From Acidobacteriota bacterium (GTDB lineage Bacteria; Acidobacteriota; Terriglobia; Acidiferrales; UBA7541): a stretch of DNA of 64,000 bases. This document shows positions 34,890 to 44,650 of the stretch, in pieces. The notes under the pieces are model-generated. The model made no database searches. It was given only the letters and a program-made list of their open reading frames with translations, and was not told the origin of the DNA. How positions within the stretch are numbered: the stretch's first letter is position 1; each line of letters starts with the position of its first letter. The DNA lies in the NCBI GenBank assembly GCA_003223215.1, contig QHYH01000137.1, positions 1 to 64,000 on the forward strand, written 5' to 3'. A program made the position numbers and the translations under genes.

Positions 34890-35639
34890 CTATTGCGCCC
34901 GCAAAGATTCGGAAACACTAATCAAATTGTGGGGTGCCACCCGAATGGCCCCGCCGCGTGGGCTGTCAATGTCCGATATCAGAAAGAACGCTAGGGAAAC
35001 AGCAATCGGTAAGATCAGAAATATGTGCCAATCTCTCCGCCGTGCGCCATAGCCGACCAACAAATTACAACAGACGGCGATGGCCGCCATCAGCGCCCAT
35101 GCTGCAAGAGGGATGCGGTTCCACCACGCCGCTTGCGTGTATCCTTGCGAGTTCAACACGTCGTTCATGCCGGAAATCACGAGGGCAACAACGGCCGTGG
35201 GCTGGCCAGTCGCTGCCGGTCGGACGGTCGCCCACAGCTCATTCTGCAGTTCGGCTGTATCGGTATTAATCTTGGCAAGCCCGCCCCGGTCGCGCGTGGT
35301 GTAGAACAGCACGCGCTCATCGACATACATCCTGAGTAGTTCACGTACTCTCGCCCTGTCTCCAGGGGGAAGCAAGTCCGCCCGCACATACTCCGTGCCG
35401 ATCGCGTTGGCCTCAGCCTCTTCGTAATTCTTGCGCTGATCGTACCGGCTGATGGCCATGGAAAAGCTGAAACCTATGAGGAGTCCGAGCAGGGTCAGCG
35501 TTGCGCTGAGGATAATGCCAAAATCATCCCGCTCTTCTTCCACCAAGGGATGGATTTTGCTGCGGACAATGTCACCGACCGCAGCGGCCAGAGACAACAA
35601 CAGAAACGACATGGCAAACACAAGCAGTGGGAAATTCAT
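34890..35639 (-). CDS. Bestrophin-like (DUF4239) membrane protein
   Basis: Start set at ATG 35639 (MNFPLLVF) with GGAGGG eleven bases upstream; the 30-bp longer version has no site. About 249 residues. Four helices: LLVFAMSFLLLSLAAAVG, GIILSATLTLLGLLIGFSFSMA, a C-terminal pair LAAWALMAAIAVCCNLLVGY and IFLILPIAVSLAFFLISDID. The second helix and the following SRYDQRKNYEEAEANAIGTEY with YVRADLLP are the DUF4239 signature. Related to bestrophin-type channels only distantly. The preceding outer-membrane gene on the same strand ends 47 bp upstream, so the two form an operon controlled from the region of site 10. Confidence 0.8.
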   Translation of the reverse strand: MNFPLLVFAMSFLLLSLAAAVGDIVRSKIHPLVEEERDDFGIILSATLTLLGLLIGFSFSMAISRYDQRKNYEEAEANAIGTEYVRADLLPPGDRARVRELLRMYVDERVLFYTTRDRGGLAKINTDTAELQNELWATVRPAATGQPTAVVALVISGMNDVLNSQGYTQAAWWNRIPLAAWALMAAIAVCCNLLVGYGARRRDWHIFLILPIAVSLAFFLISDIDSPRGGAIRVAPHNLISVSESLRAQ

Positions 35640-35686
35640 CAAAATTGCACCCTCCGTCCACCCAGGCAAAAAAAGGTTTCAATCAG

Positions 35687-36643
35687 CTAATTAGGTCTCC
35701 CCAGCCAGGAATATTGCCAAGCCACAGAGACATTTTGAAAGTTCCCCCCGTACCGAACGTATGCGCCACTGCTGTAGCTTAGTTTTATTGACTGATGCCT
35801 GCTTAAAGGGATCGCAGCAGTAGCTCCGACCCGCGAATTCTGCTGAAGAGTGCTGAAGTTTTCTACTCCATTTAGGCTTGTCGTGCCGCCAAACCAATAA
35901 TTGCCATCGAGAGACACCCAGAGCCGCCGCTTGAAATCGTAGCTGAGGTGCCCCTCGAAAGAGCCGATGGGGCTTTGCGTCTGCGTGTTCGTGCCGGGCG
36001 AAAACTGATTGTGCGAAAAGAATTCGGGGTTCGTGGTATAGAGCCAAGCTCCTCCGTATGCATCCAGAATCCAATGCCCCCAGCGCTCGGAAAAGCCGAG
36101 CTCGGGTTTGAAGGCCCAGCGGTTGGTGCCGAAATTGATCAGTTTTGTCGGGTCGTATTGGCCAGTCTTCGGAACTAGCCTGAGGCTGATGCCTACAATA
36201 GTTCTTTGCCGCCATTTCGTGTATTCGGCGACGTTCATTGCGGGGCCGCCCACGAGATTCACAGAGAAGCGGACAGAGGCCGGCAGGAGCCCGGATCGGT
36301 ACGCAAGGGCCTCCGCGCCGACAACGGTGCCCCGTAAGTGTCCTATGCCATAGGGTAACGAACCGGTGAAGTTTGCCGTGCGTCCGAAAAGCTTAAGGGA
36401 ATGGGAGTAATTAAAAATCGTGACATTGACCCTCGCTTGAGCGCCCGTGATGGGGATGGTTCCCTCAAAGACAAGGCTGCCATCAAAAAAGGAATACGTC
36501 AGCGTGATCGCATTCGAATGGATGGGCGTAATGACGTAGGCCCGAGGAGCGAGATCCTGAGCATGGCCAACGTTGGCGGCGAGACTGCCGCTGAAACAGA
36601 CAGTGATCCCGCACAAACCTGCGGTCCAAAAACTCATTCTCAC
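35687..36643 (-). CDS. Outer-membrane protein, phenol-degradation MetA-like family
   Basis: 318 residues with a signal peptide (AGLCGITVCFSGSLAANVGHA-QD). The mature part is beta-strand rich with regularly spaced aromatic residues (ITLTYSFFDGSLVFEG, RTIVGISLRLVPKTGQYDPTK, NRWAFKPELGFSERWGHW, YDFKRRLWVSLDGNYWFGG) and ends with a strand SVAWQYSWLG. This is the pattern of the 'putative MetA-pathway of phenol degradation' outer-membrane family, a name from early genes with no general link to phenol. Start is GTG 36643 or ATG 36637; neither has a good ribosome site. Site 10 ends 30 bp before the GTG. Cotranscribed with the bestrophin-like gene. Confidence 0.75.
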   Translation of the reverse strand: MRMSFWTAGLCGITVCFSGSLAANVGHAQDLAPRAYVITPIHSNAITLTYSFFDGSLVFEGTIPITGAQARVNVTIFNYSHSLKLFGRTANFTGSLPYGIGHLRGTVVGAEALAYRSGLLPASVRFSVNLVGGPAMNVAEYTKWRQRTIVGISLRLVPKTGQYDPTKLINFGTNRWAFKPELGFSERWGHWILDAYGGAWLYTTNPEFFSHNQFSPGTNTQTQSPIGSFEGHLSYDFKRRLWVSLDGNYWFGGTTSLNGVENFSTLQQNSRVGATAAIPLSRHQSIKLSYSSGAYVRYGGNFQNVSVAWQYSWLGRPN

Positions 36644-36672
36644 TTATCGATGAACATTATCCTTGAACGACA

Positions 36673-36688
36673 CTGTAAGTATTAACAG
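36673..36688. promoter_or_regulatory. 16-bp operator-like inverted repeat, site 10
   Basis: CTGTAAGTATTAACAG, 30 bp before the outer-membrane protein start and 155 bp before the glucosidase start on the other strand. At 30 bp it would overlap the core promoter of the minus-strand gene, so repression of that gene, or activation of the glucosidase, is the natural reading. Confidence 0.5.
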
Positions 36689-36842
36689 TTCCATCTCTAG
36701 TCTATAGCGAAGAAAGTGCTAAGGCATCTCGGTGTTTTCGTCGGCCAGAGGCCCTGGTTGTGCGACCTCCGCGAAGGGTTCTGCTGGATAAATCGGCGAG
36801 GTGCGCGACACAAACGCGAGGACACGCCGAGGAGGCCTCATC

Positions 36843-39623
36843 ATGGGCGAAACGACAGAAGCGACACGTCTGAGGGAGGCGCGCCTGCAAAGTGTGCCGT
36901 GGAAAAAATGGGGGCCATACCTGAGTGAGCGCCAGTGGGGCACCGTTCGCGAAGACTACAGTCAAGATGGCAATGCCTGGGACTATTTCAGTCACGACCA
37001 GGCACGATCGCGCGCGTATCGCTGGGGCGAAGACGGGCTCGCGGGTATTTCCGACGATCAACAATATCTATGCTTTGCCCTCGCGTTGTGGAACGGCCAG
37101 GACCCCATCCTGAAAGAGCGTCTCTTCGGCCTGACGAACGGTGAAGGTAATCACGGCGAAGATGTCAAGGAGTACTACTTCTATCTGGACAGCACGCCAA
37201 CGCACTCCTACATGAAATATCTCTACAAATATCCGCAGCGAGCATTCCCATACGACGACCTGGTAAAAAACAACCGGAAAAGAACGCGGAACGAGCTTGA
37301 GTACGAGCTGATCGATACTGGCATCTTTGAAGATGATCGCTATTTCGATGTGTTTGTGGAATACGCCAAGGAGAAACCGGAAAACATCCTGGTTAGAATA
37401 ACGATTTTCAATCGCGGGTCCGAGCCGGCTACGCTCGATCTGCTTCCGACGCTTTGGTTTCGAAATGTTTGGTCCAGGAGACAAGGTGTCCCTCGGCCCG
37501 TGCTGCAAAAGGTACCAACCGGGGCAGGCAACAGTGTGATCTCCGCCTCTCACCCTGAATTAGGTGATCGTTTCTTGTACTGTGACGGCGCGGCTCGATT
37601 GCTTTTCACCGAGAATGAAACGAATAAGCAGCGTCTCTTTCAAGCGCCTAACCCGACGCCCTATGTCAAGGACGGTATCAACGACTACATCGTCGATCGC
37701 CGCGAAGGGGCGGTAAACCCGCAAAACATTGGGACCAAAGCGGCTGCCCATTATCGGTTGACCTTCGGACCGGGACAATTTCAAACCGTTCGCTTGCGTC
37801 TCAGCGACGTGGCGCCCCCATTACCGCCGCAACAAGACAGCCAATTCGCTTCTTTTGCGACAAGCTTCGACGTAGTCATGCAGATGCGCGAGCGGGAAGC
37901 GGACACGTTCTATGCAGCGGTCATCCCGTCGTCGTTGACCGCCGACGAGGCGAATGTCATGCGCCAAGCGCTTGCCGGGATGTTGTGGTCCAAGCAGTTT
38001 TACTACTACGACGTCGACCGGTGGCTCGAGGAGCATGACGTCGATCCTTTCAAAACGAATCGGCGTGCAGCCCCGCGCAACGAGCACTGGCATCACATGT
38101 ACAACGCGGACATCATCTCGATGCCGGACAAATGGGAATACCCTTGGTACGCCGCTTGGGACTTGGCCTTTCATGTTTTGGCTCTGCGTCTGGTTGACGA
38201 AGACTTTAGCAAGCAGCAGTTGGACCTCATGTTGCGCGACCATTATTTGCACCCCAACGGCCAGCTACCTGCGTATGAGTGGAACTTCAGCGACGTCAAT
38301 CCTCCGGTGCATGCCTGGTCCACGATCTTTGCTTACCGTGTCGAGAAAGCCCGGCAAGGCAAGGGTGACGTGGACTGGCTCGAGCGCAGCTTCCAGAAAC
38401 TACTGCTAAACTTCACCTGGTGGGTGAACCGTAAGGACCGCACCGGTAGGAGCGCTTACGAGGGCGGTTTCCTGGGGCTTGACAACGTCGGTGTGTTCGA
38501 CCGCAGTGCGCCGCTTCCCACCGGGGGATACCTTGAACAAGCAGACGGTACGGCTTGGATGGCGCTGTACTGCCAGAACATGCTAGAGATCGCCCTACAG
38601 TTGGCCCTGGAGAGACCAGCTTATACCGAGATGTGCATCAAGCTCGTCGAGCACTTCTTGTGGATTGCCGCGGCGCTGGTACATGGAGGCGAGAATGTTG
38701 GAATGTGGGATGAGGAGGACGGTTTTTTCTACGACATCCTGCGGCTGCCCGATGGCAGCGCTCAGCGCCTGAAAGTGCGTTCCATGGTGGGACTGCTTCC
38801 GCTGTGCGCCGTCACCGTGCTTGAGGGAGAACCTGTTGAGAAGTACCCGCGGCTCGGCAATGAATTTCGAAGATTTCTATCGAAGCGGCCCGAACTCACA
38901 GCTTTCATCCACGATCCAACGAAAACAGGTTGTATTGGCCGGCGGCTGGCCTCTATCTTGAACGAGAGCAAGCTTCGCAAGGTTCTCTCGAAGATGCTGG
39001 ATGAGAATGAGTTTCTAAGTCCCTACGGCATTCGTGCTCTGTCCCGTTACCATGCCGAGCATCCTTACATTTTTCGTTCGGGTGATCAGGAGTACCGCGT
39101 GTCGTACTTGCCGGCAGAATCCGATAGTGCCATGTTCGGGGGCAATTCCAACTGGCGCGGTCCGATTTGGATGCCCGTCAACGCTCTGCTCATCCGCGCC
39201 CTGTTGCAGTATTACATGTACTACGGGAATGGTTTTATTGTAGAGTGCCCGACCGGGTCGGGGCGGCAGATGACGTTGTATCAGATCGCGCAAGAGTTGG
39301 CGCGCCGTCTCGCCAACATTTTCTTGCTAGACCAAGACGGTCGCAGGCCGGTGTACGGACGAACCAAAAAGTTTCAAGAAGATCCCCACTGGCGAAATTG
39401 CGTCTCGTTCTACGAGTACTTCCACGGCGACAACGGCGCCGGCCTGGGAGCGAGCCACCAGACCGGGTGGACGGGTCTGATTGCCGGCATCATGCATCTG
39501 TTTGCGACGACTACGCCCGAACAGGCTCTTGAGCTTGGCAAGGTCGCCGCAGTCACCAGCGCTTTGGAGGCGGCCCTAGCAGCGGCGCATGCCAAGGCTG
39601 GCGCCGCTTCCGGTCGCGGTTGA
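36843..39623 (+). CDS. MGH1/GH63-like glycoside hydrolase (glucosidase)
   Basis: Start set at ATG 36843 (MGETTEATRL) because GGAGG at 36831-36835 precedes it; the ATG 42 bp earlier has no site. About 926 residues, no signal peptide, so cytoplasmic. An N-terminal beta-rich domain (about 1-370) precedes the (alpha/alpha)6 barrel of MGH1-like/GH63 type, with YEWNFSDVNPPVHAW (the Asp of SDVNPP is in the position of the general acid), FGGNSNWRGPIWMPVN and GAGLGASHQTGWTGL. These three motifs together mark the family. Substrates in characterised members are glucosyl/mannosyl-glycerate and related glucosides, often compatible solutes or storage sugars; the actual substrate is not determined. Single gene downstream of a shared divergent promoter. 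Confidence 0.9.
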   Translation: MGETTEATRLREARLQSVPWKKWGPYLSERQWGTVREDYSQDGNAWDYFSHDQARSRAYRWGEDGLAGISDDQQYLCFALALWNGQDPILKERLFGLTNGEGNHGEDVKEYYFYLDSTPTHSYMKYLYKYPQRAFPYDDLVKNNRKRTRNELEYELIDTGIFEDDRYFDVFVEYAKEKPENILVRITIFNRGSEPATLDLLPTLWFRNVWSRRQGVPRPVLQKVPTGAGNSVISASHPELGDRFLYCDGAARLLFTENETNKQRLFQAPNPTPYVKDGINDYIVDRREGAVNPQNIGTKAAAHYRLTFGPGQFQTVRLRLSDVAPPLPPQQDSQFASFATSFDVVMQMREREADTFYAAVIPSSLTADEANVMRQALAGMLWSKQFYYYDVDRWLEEHDVDPFKTNRRAAPRNEHWHHMYNADIISMPDKWEYPWYAAWDLAFHVLALRLVDEDFSKQQLDLMLRDHYLHPNGQLPAYEWNFSDVNPPVHAWSTIFAYRVEKARQGKGDVDWLERSFQKLLLNFTWWVNRKDRTGRSAYEGGFLGLDNVGVFDRSAPLPTGGYLEQADGTAWMALYCQNMLEIALQLALERPAYTEMCIKLVEHFLWIAAALVHGGENVGMWDEEDGFFYDILRLPDGSAQRLKVRSMVGLLPLCAVTVLEGEPVEKYPRLGNEFRRFLSKRPELTAFIHDPTKTGCIGRRLASILNESKLRKVLSKMLDENEFLSPYGIRALSRYHAEHPYIFRSGDQEYRVSYLPAESDSAMFGGNSNWRGPIWMPVNALLIRALLQYYMYYGNGFIVECPTGSGRQMTLYQIAQELARRLANIFLLDQDGRRPVYGRTKKFQEDPHWRNCVSFYEYFHGDNGAGLGASHQTGWTGLIAGIMHLFATTTPEQALELGKVAAVTSALEAALAAAHAKAGAASGRG

Positions 39624-39764
39624 CCCGCCAATAGGACGTAGTTGAAAAGCCCCGGTCTTTGAGGCTGCCGACACTGGCAAGAATGCCTCGGCGACAGCTA
39701 GACTTTACCTCATGATGCAACGGCGCGCCTAGGGACACTGGGCGTCAGGAGAAGAGGGGAGACC

Positions 39765-40175
39765 ATGAAAGCAGTCATTGTATTAATCACGGCAGTTCTC
39801 ATCGCGGCGTGGGGGTGCGGAAAAATCTCATCTTCGGTTGAGGCGCAGAATCCGCCGCAGTTCAGCGGAACTTTCGCCTTTGGGAACGGACCGCTCGTTG
39901 GAGCCACCACCGCCACTAACGGTAGTCTCACCGGCAACATGGTCTTTGCAGGTTCCTGTCTTGCTCAAATCACGGGCACATATCAAGAAACGGGGCCGAC
40001 CGCCTTTGGACAACTGACCGCCACACCTCTGACAGCCACGCCTCCAGCCACAACGACGTGCCCAGGCACGCCTGTTGTGTTTAGCTTTTTCGTGGCATTA
40101 AGCTCTAGCAAAGCGTATTTCAGCTTCAGCGTCGCGGGCACGAACAATCAATTTTCAGAAGAAGGATTCAAGTAA
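39765..40175 (+). CDS. Small exported protein, probably lipoprotein
   Basis: 136 residues with a strong GAGGGGAG site before the ATG. N-terminal hydrophobic stretch KAVIVLITAVLIAAWGC ends in Cys 18, a plausible though not classic lipobox (AWGC). The rest is a single beta-rich domain with two repeated patterns (FSGTFAFGNGPLVGAT, TNGSLTGNMVFAGSC) typical of small acidobacterial exported proteins. One Cys pair (C66 and near C105) may form a disulfide. No family recognised. Stands alone between the glucosidase and the PPK2 operon; nothing notable in the 84 bp after it. Confidence 0.65.
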   Translation: MKAVIVLITAVLIAAWGCGKISSSVEAQNPPQFSGTFAFGNGPLVGATTATNGSLTGNMVFAGSCLAQITGTYQETGPTAFGQLTATPLTATPPATTTCPGTPVVFSFFVALSSSKAYFSFSVAGTNNQFSEEGFK

Positions 40176-40259
40176 TGGTACGAAGCAGATGCTCGTCAAG
40201 GAGAAAGTGGGCCGAAGGGAGGCACAACCTGCGCCCCGGCTACGCTGGCCCGCCAACAA

Positions 40260-41069
40260 CTAGAACTTCTCAGCGACAAAGTGTCTCGCCCTTAGCGGGG
40301 CCTGGTCGTCATAACTCTCTTTATCCTTACGCTTAGGCAACTTCACTGTTTCGCGGGGCACCTTACCGTAAGGGATCATGCTCAACAAATGTGAGATGCA
40401 GTTAAGCCGGGCTCTCCTCTTATCGTCCGAACGAACGATGTACCAGGGCGCATGCTTTGTATCAGTGGCTTTCAGCATCTCATCGCGCGCTCGCGAGTAC
40501 TCATACCAGCGGCGAAATGATTCCAGGTCCATCGGACTTAGCTTCCATTGACGGACCGGATCGCTGATGCGGGCCTCAAATCGGCGCTGCTGCTCTTTCT
40601 TTCCAACCTCCATCCAGTATTTAATGAGAATAACACCGCCATCCACGACGTAATTCTCGACTACGGGGCAGAGCTCCAAGAACCTGCTGTGTTCCTCCTT
40701 CGTGCAGAAACCCATCACATATTCCACGCCAGCACGGTTGTACCAGCTTCTATCGAAGATTACGATCTCTCCCGCCGCAGGGAAATGCCTGATGTAGCGC
40801 TGGATGTATATTTGGCTCTTTTCCCGATCGGATGGAGCGGGCAGTGCTACAAGGCGGAACACCCGTGGGCTGACCCGTTCGGTAATCGCACGAATGGTGC
40901 CGCCTTTGCCTGCGGCGTCACGACCTTCAAACACCACGACGACACGCAGACCCTTATATTTGACCCAGTCCTGAAGCTTGCAAAGTTCAGCTTGAAGTCT
41001 GCTGAGCTCCTTTTCGTATTGTTTGCGCTTCAAACGGCCGTTAGCCTTGCCGTCATCCTTATTTCCCAT
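40260..41069 (-). CDS. ppk2: Polyphosphate kinase 2
   Basis: 269 residues. P-loop kinase that moves phosphate between polyphosphate and nucleotides. Walker A GRDAAGKGG (49-57) and Walker B/lid motif FDRSWYNRAGVE (from about 105, Asp106 catalytic) are intact, as are the IRHFP and YWMEV..KEQQRRF helices of single-domain PPK2. Start segment KRKQYEKELSRLQ also fits. Which PPK2 class (ADP-, GDP- or AMP-phosphorylating) cannot be decided with confidence; the overall pattern favours class I. Last gene of the DcaP-SulP-LdtD-PPK2 operon, 26 bp after the transpeptidase stop. Links the operon to energy or stress handling. Confidence 0.93.
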   Translation of the reverse strand: MGNKDDGKANGRLKRKQYEKELSRLQAELCKLQDWVKYKGLRVVVVFEGRDAAGKGGTIRAITERVSPRVFRLVALPAPSDREKSQIYIQRYIRHFPAAGEIVIFDRSWYNRAGVEYVMGFCTKEEHSRFLELCPVVENYVVDGGVILIKYWMEVGKKEQQRRFEARISDPVRQWKLSPMDLESFRRWYEYSRARDEMLKATDTKHAPWYIVRSDDKRRARLNCISHLLSMIPYGKVPRETVKLPKRKDKESYDDQAPLRARHFVAEKF

Positions 41070-41095
41070 CGCGAATCACTCCTCCCGCAAAGCGA

Positions 41096-42850
41096 CTACC
41101 CGGGATAGGGGTATCCCTTGGCCAGTACCTTCTCAAGGGCGGCATCGTGGCCATAGAGATCATCGAAGAAATGTACCCGTCCCTCTTCATCGACGACGGC
41201 CGTGCCGTAGAGGATGAGCACAGGGATCGGCTTGGTCAGGTTCACCTGGAAATTATCCTCTCCACCCTGCATCGCAGCGCGAACGCGCTCCAGACTCCAC
41301 TCGGGCTTGTCTTTTAGAACCCAAGCAGCCAATTCGGCGGGCTTCTCCACGCGAATACATCCATGACTAAAATCCCGCCTGGCTCGTGCAAAGAGCTGCT
41401 GCGAAGGCGTGCTATGCAGGTAAACGTGGTACTCGTTCGGAAACATAAGTTTGACCAAACCAAGGGCGTTCGTTGGCCCCGGCTTTTGTCGAATGGCCAG
41501 CTTGCCTGACTTGAGTTTCTGCAGAACGTCGTCGCTCGCCTGACCAGCGCTAACAAAGTGTCCATCCTGCGTGACAATTTCGTAGTTGTGCTTTGCGACG
41601 TAATTGACATCGCGCCGAATCGCGGGAACAAGTTCGGAGCGTTGGATACTTGGTGGCACATTCCAGTACGGACGAAATACAACGAAACGCATGTCTTTCT
41701 CAAAGACAGGCGTCTCGTGCCGGAGTGCTTTGCCTACAACTACATTCATGGATAGAACGCTTCGGCCAACATCGTCGTAAGTGCGCAGTCGAAATTCCGG
41801 AATATTTACCACTACCGGCGGCTGCGGGAACTCCTCAGGAACCCAGCGCCAACGCTCCAGCGTCAGCTGTAGTTGCCGTATCCGGAAACTCAAGGGCGTG
41901 TTGAGTTGCTTCAGAGTCTGTTCTCCGAGGAGCCCGTCTGGCGGAAGACCGTGGCGCTGCTGGAAGCGTTTCACCCCCTCCACGACCGCCCCATCGTAAA
42001 GAACGTCGGAGGGGACTGGTGTCTCTTTCGGCAGGTCCCCTAATAACTGAAGCAAACGTGTTAGGCGCACCACCCCGACGTACCGGTCTCCCGGTTCGAG
42101 CGTCTTGGAAGGAACGGGCAACTTCTCACTGTCATCTTGTTGGGCGATATCAAGGTAGTTGCGGAGCGCCGCCACGGTGCGCTTATACCCTGGAAAAGGC
42201 GGCTCGACCTCGGCCAGTGCTTCCTTGATATCTTGGCCAGTCACGAGACGATCACGAATGAATCGCGGCAGGTCATACTTTTTGCTTTCGACGCTGAGGC
42301 CAAAACTGAAATGTCTGGGATTGACCTTCCCAATGTGCAGGTCAGAAACATAGCGCATGACGCAAACCGAAAGAGCCGCATCGAAGCGCGCATCATTGCC
42401 TGCTTGGAACTCTCGTGCCAGCCGCTCCTTCCAGCGAGACCCGTCATAATCTTCCGTGTCCAATCCATTCCGGTCCGCCTGTTCGAAGACTTCGATGATG
42501 GCTAACGCTTGTGGCGTAGGCCGTCCTTGGTGAATCCACAACAAGCTAAAGGCGTTCGGCTCGTAAAGGCTCCGAAGGTGGTCCCGGTAGTCGGAAAAGT
42601 CAGGCCAGCGCAGATCTGTAAGACGGCCCGAGGTGATGATCTCGCGAAGCAAGCTGCTGTCCGACGAAGCGGGACGAGCGTCGCTGAATGTTTGGCCAAC
42701 CGAAACAAACCAGTGGCCACGAGTGCCGGAGGTAAGGAAGACGACCGTAAAAAGGAGCACGCCAAGCACTCGCCCTGCGCGTGCTTCAGTGCCAAGACGT
42801 GGCTTTCGGTGCTCTCCGGGCAAGGTCAAGTCCATTCGCGCCGCTTTCAT
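41096..42850 (-). CDS. L,D-transpeptidase, YcbB/LdtD type
   Basis: Periplasmic enzyme making 3-3 cross-links in peptidoglycan. 584 residues: N-terminal signal/anchor (VLGVLLFTVVFLTSG), a helical scaffold domain (about 60-240, FSLLWIHQGRPTPQALAII), a peptidoglycan-binding domain (GVKRFQQRHGLPPDGLLGEQTL, about 290-320) and a YkuD catalytic domain with SHGCIRVEKP, catalytic Cys498. This LdtD arrangement and size (615 residues in E. coli) fit well. Its ATG overlaps the SulP stop by four bases (ATGA), so it is translationally coupled. PPK2 follows 26 bp later. LdtD in E. coli is an envelope-stress gene; the same use here is likely but not shown. Confidence 0.92.
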   Translation of the reverse strand: MKAARMDLTLPGEHRKPRLGTEARAGRVLGVLLFTVVFLTSGTRGHWFVSVGQTFSDARPASSDSSLLREIITSGRLTDLRWPDFSDYRDHLRSLYEPNAFSLLWIHQGRPTPQALAIIEVFEQADRNGLDTEDYDGSRWKERLAREFQAGNDARFDAALSVCVMRYVSDLHIGKVNPRHFSFGLSVESKKYDLPRFIRDRLVTGQDIKEALAEVEPPFPGYKRTVAALRNYLDIAQQDDSEKLPVPSKTLEPGDRYVGVVRLTRLLQLLGDLPKETPVPSDVLYDGAVVEGVKRFQQRHGLPPDGLLGEQTLKQLNTPLSFRIRQLQLTLERWRWVPEEFPQPPVVVNIPEFRLRTYDDVGRSVLSMNVVVGKALRHETPVFEKDMRFVVFRPYWNVPPSIQRSELVPAIRRDVNYVAKHNYEIVTQDGHFVSAGQASDDVLQKLKSGKLAIRQKPGPTNALGLVKLMFPNEYHVYLHSTPSQQLFARARRDFSHGCIRVEKPAELAAWVLKDKPEWSLERVRAAMQGGEDNFQVNLTKPIPVLILYGTAVVDEEGRVHFFDDLYGHDAALEKVLAKGYPYPG

Positions 42851-44580
42851 GGAGACTCGCTCCGGAGAGCTTGCATGCTCTGATAGGCCGTGATCACCTC
42901 ACCGAATGTGGGGTAGAAAGGTATCTTGCGATCACCAGGGGCACGTCTCCGGGATTCCACCCAGAGGCGCCATTCCGTCTGCCGGCCCGCGGCGGCCAGA
43001 AGCACGCCCCGCTCCCGCAAAGCGTCCGCAACTTCGTCTGCGGTGTAAAGTCCGCTGGCATCGACGAGCGTAATCGGGAGCATATCGAGCACGAGCCACT
43101 TCAGGGAAGGGCCCGCAGCGTCCGCAGCTGCCATCACTCCACGCTTAAAATAGGGGGCGTTGAAAAACACCAGTGGCGCATTGAAACGCAAAAGGGTCAG
43201 ACCCGGTATGGTCGCGGCCTGGGGGTGACGCTCAATCGAATGAAAGCCTGGCAGGCCCTGCACTTCTCCGAGGATCTCGATCTTTGGGTGTGATACGAGT
43301 CTTATGAAACGTAGGATCGCCAAAACCACCGCAACGAGAATGGCCTGAATCGCGCCAACTGCCACCACACCCAACGTGGCAAGGACCGATAATGCGAACT
43401 CCCGGTTGTCAATCCTATAGATTGTGCGTAGCGAGGGAACATCGATCAAAGACAGCGCGGCCTTGACGAGTACCGCACCGAGAGCCGCAACCGGGACATA
43501 CCGTAGAGGGTCGGTAAAAAACAGCAGCACAACTGCGATGGTTGCGGCCGCGACAAGTCCGGTAAGCTGCGTTCGCCCGCCAGTCGAATCGCTAGTGGCG
43601 GTTCGAGAATCCGCACCACTGACGGCAAAACCTTGAGAAAGTCCGGAGGCAATATTGGCCACACCGAGGGCCGCGAATTCCCGGTCCGCGTCGATGTCGT
43701 ATTTGTTTTTGGAGGCGAAGCTGCGCGAGGTCAGCATCATGCTCGAGAAGGTGACGAGCGCCAAACCTGCAGCATCTCCGAGAAGGCTGGGAAGCAAAGC
43801 CAGGGGAACCTGTGGAACTCGGACATGAGGAAGCCCGGCCGGCACGTCACCGACGGTCTTAACGCCCTGCCCTTCCAGACCCAGCACGCGAACGGCTATC
43901 GCCGCGACGATAATGGCCACGAGCGCTGCAGGAATCCCGCGAAACAGCCGTGGCGCGGCCAGCAAGACCAGAAATGTGCCCAAACCCACGGCGAGCGTAG
44001 GCCAATGCGTAAGCCCGAGCTTCTCAATGAATTCCGTCAGTCGCGGTACGATTCCTCCCATCGTTATGGAATAACCAAAGATCTTGCCAATCTGACCGAG
44101 AATGATGCTTAACGCGATTCCATTCAGGAACCCGACCAGGATTGGCTTCGACAAGAAATCCGCCAGTGCGCCCAATTTCAAGAAGCTGGCTCCGATGCAC
44201 AAGATGCCTGCCAGGACAGCCAGTGTTACGGATAAAGATTCGTAGAGCTGCTGATCGCCGGAGGCCAGAGGAGCCACCGCTGCCGTTACCAGGGCGCAGG
44301 TGGCTGCATCGGGGCCAATGATGAGTTGGCGAGAGGTTCCGAAGATCGCGTATGCGAGAAGGGGAAGGATGCTTGAATATAGCCCCACAGCAGGGTTGAA
44401 TCCGGCGAGTTGTGCATAGGCCACACCCACCGGGAGCGCTACTGCGGCAACCGACAATCCAGCGCGCAGATCCCAAGGGAGGTCCAATCGCTGATATTTC
44501 AGCAGGCTCGTCAAACCGGGAGCGATTCTCCCTAAATGCGGAGCCCGAATCATGCGAGACGGACGCGTATCGCTGGTCAT
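42847..44580 (-). CDS. SulP/SLC26 family anion transporter with STAS domain
   Basis: 577 residues. Secondary transporter with 12-14 helices; characteristic stretches are VAALPVGVAYAQLAGFNPAVGLY near 50, FGTSRQLIIGPDAATCALV near 85, DREFAALGVANIASGLSQGF and GADSRTATSDSTGGRTQL. The C-terminal STAS domain (about 440-560) has LVLDMLPITLVDASG. Family members carry sulfate, bicarbonate or dicarboxylates (DauA takes up succinate and aspartate at acid pH). Substrate here is not determined. The DcaP porin gene lies upstream in the same operon and favours a dicarboxylate or another small organic anion. The start ATG 44580 lacks a clear ribosome site. Confidence 0.9.
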   Translation of the reverse strand: MTSDTRPSRMIRAPHLGRIAPGLTSLLKYQRLDLPWDLRAGLSVAAVALPVGVAYAQLAGFNPAVGLYSSILPLLAYAIFGTSRQLIIGPDAATCALVTAAVAPLASGDQQLYESLSVTLAVLAGILCIGASFLKLGALADFLSKPILVGFLNGIALSIILGQIGKIFGYSITMGGIVPRLTEFIEKLGLTHWPTLAVGLGTFLVLLAAPRLFRGIPAALVAIIVAAIAVRVLGLEGQGVKTVGDVPAGLPHVRVPQVPLALLPSLLGDAAGLALVTFSSMMLTSRSFASKNKYDIDADREFAALGVANIASGLSQGFAVSGADSRTATSDSTGGRTQLTGLVAAATIAVVLLFFTDPLRYVPVAALGAVLVKAALSLIDVPSLRTIYRIDNREFALSVLATLGVVAVGAIQAILVAVVLAILRFIRLVSHPKIEILGEVQGLPGFHSIERHPQAATIPGLTLLRFNAPLVFFNAPYFKRGVMAAADAAGPSLKWLVLDMLPITLVDASGLYTADEVADALRERGVLLAAAGRQTEWRLWVESRRRAPGDRKIPFYPTFGEVITAYQSMQALRSESP

Positions 44581-44620
44581 TTGAGCGGTCTCAAGAGGGT
44601 CTTTGCCTCACAAGTGAACC

Positions 44621-44636
44621 TGAGCCGCAAGGCTCA
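44621..44636. terminator. Hairpin between DcaP and SulP genes
   Basis: TGAGCC-GCAA-GGCTCA, a perfect 6-bp stem with a four-base loop, in the 70-bp gap after the DcaP stop. No T-run follows on the minus strand, so it is more likely an RNA-stability or partial attenuation element than a full terminator. Confidence 0.35.
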
Positions 44637-44650
44637 CGGCGCAGAAACCT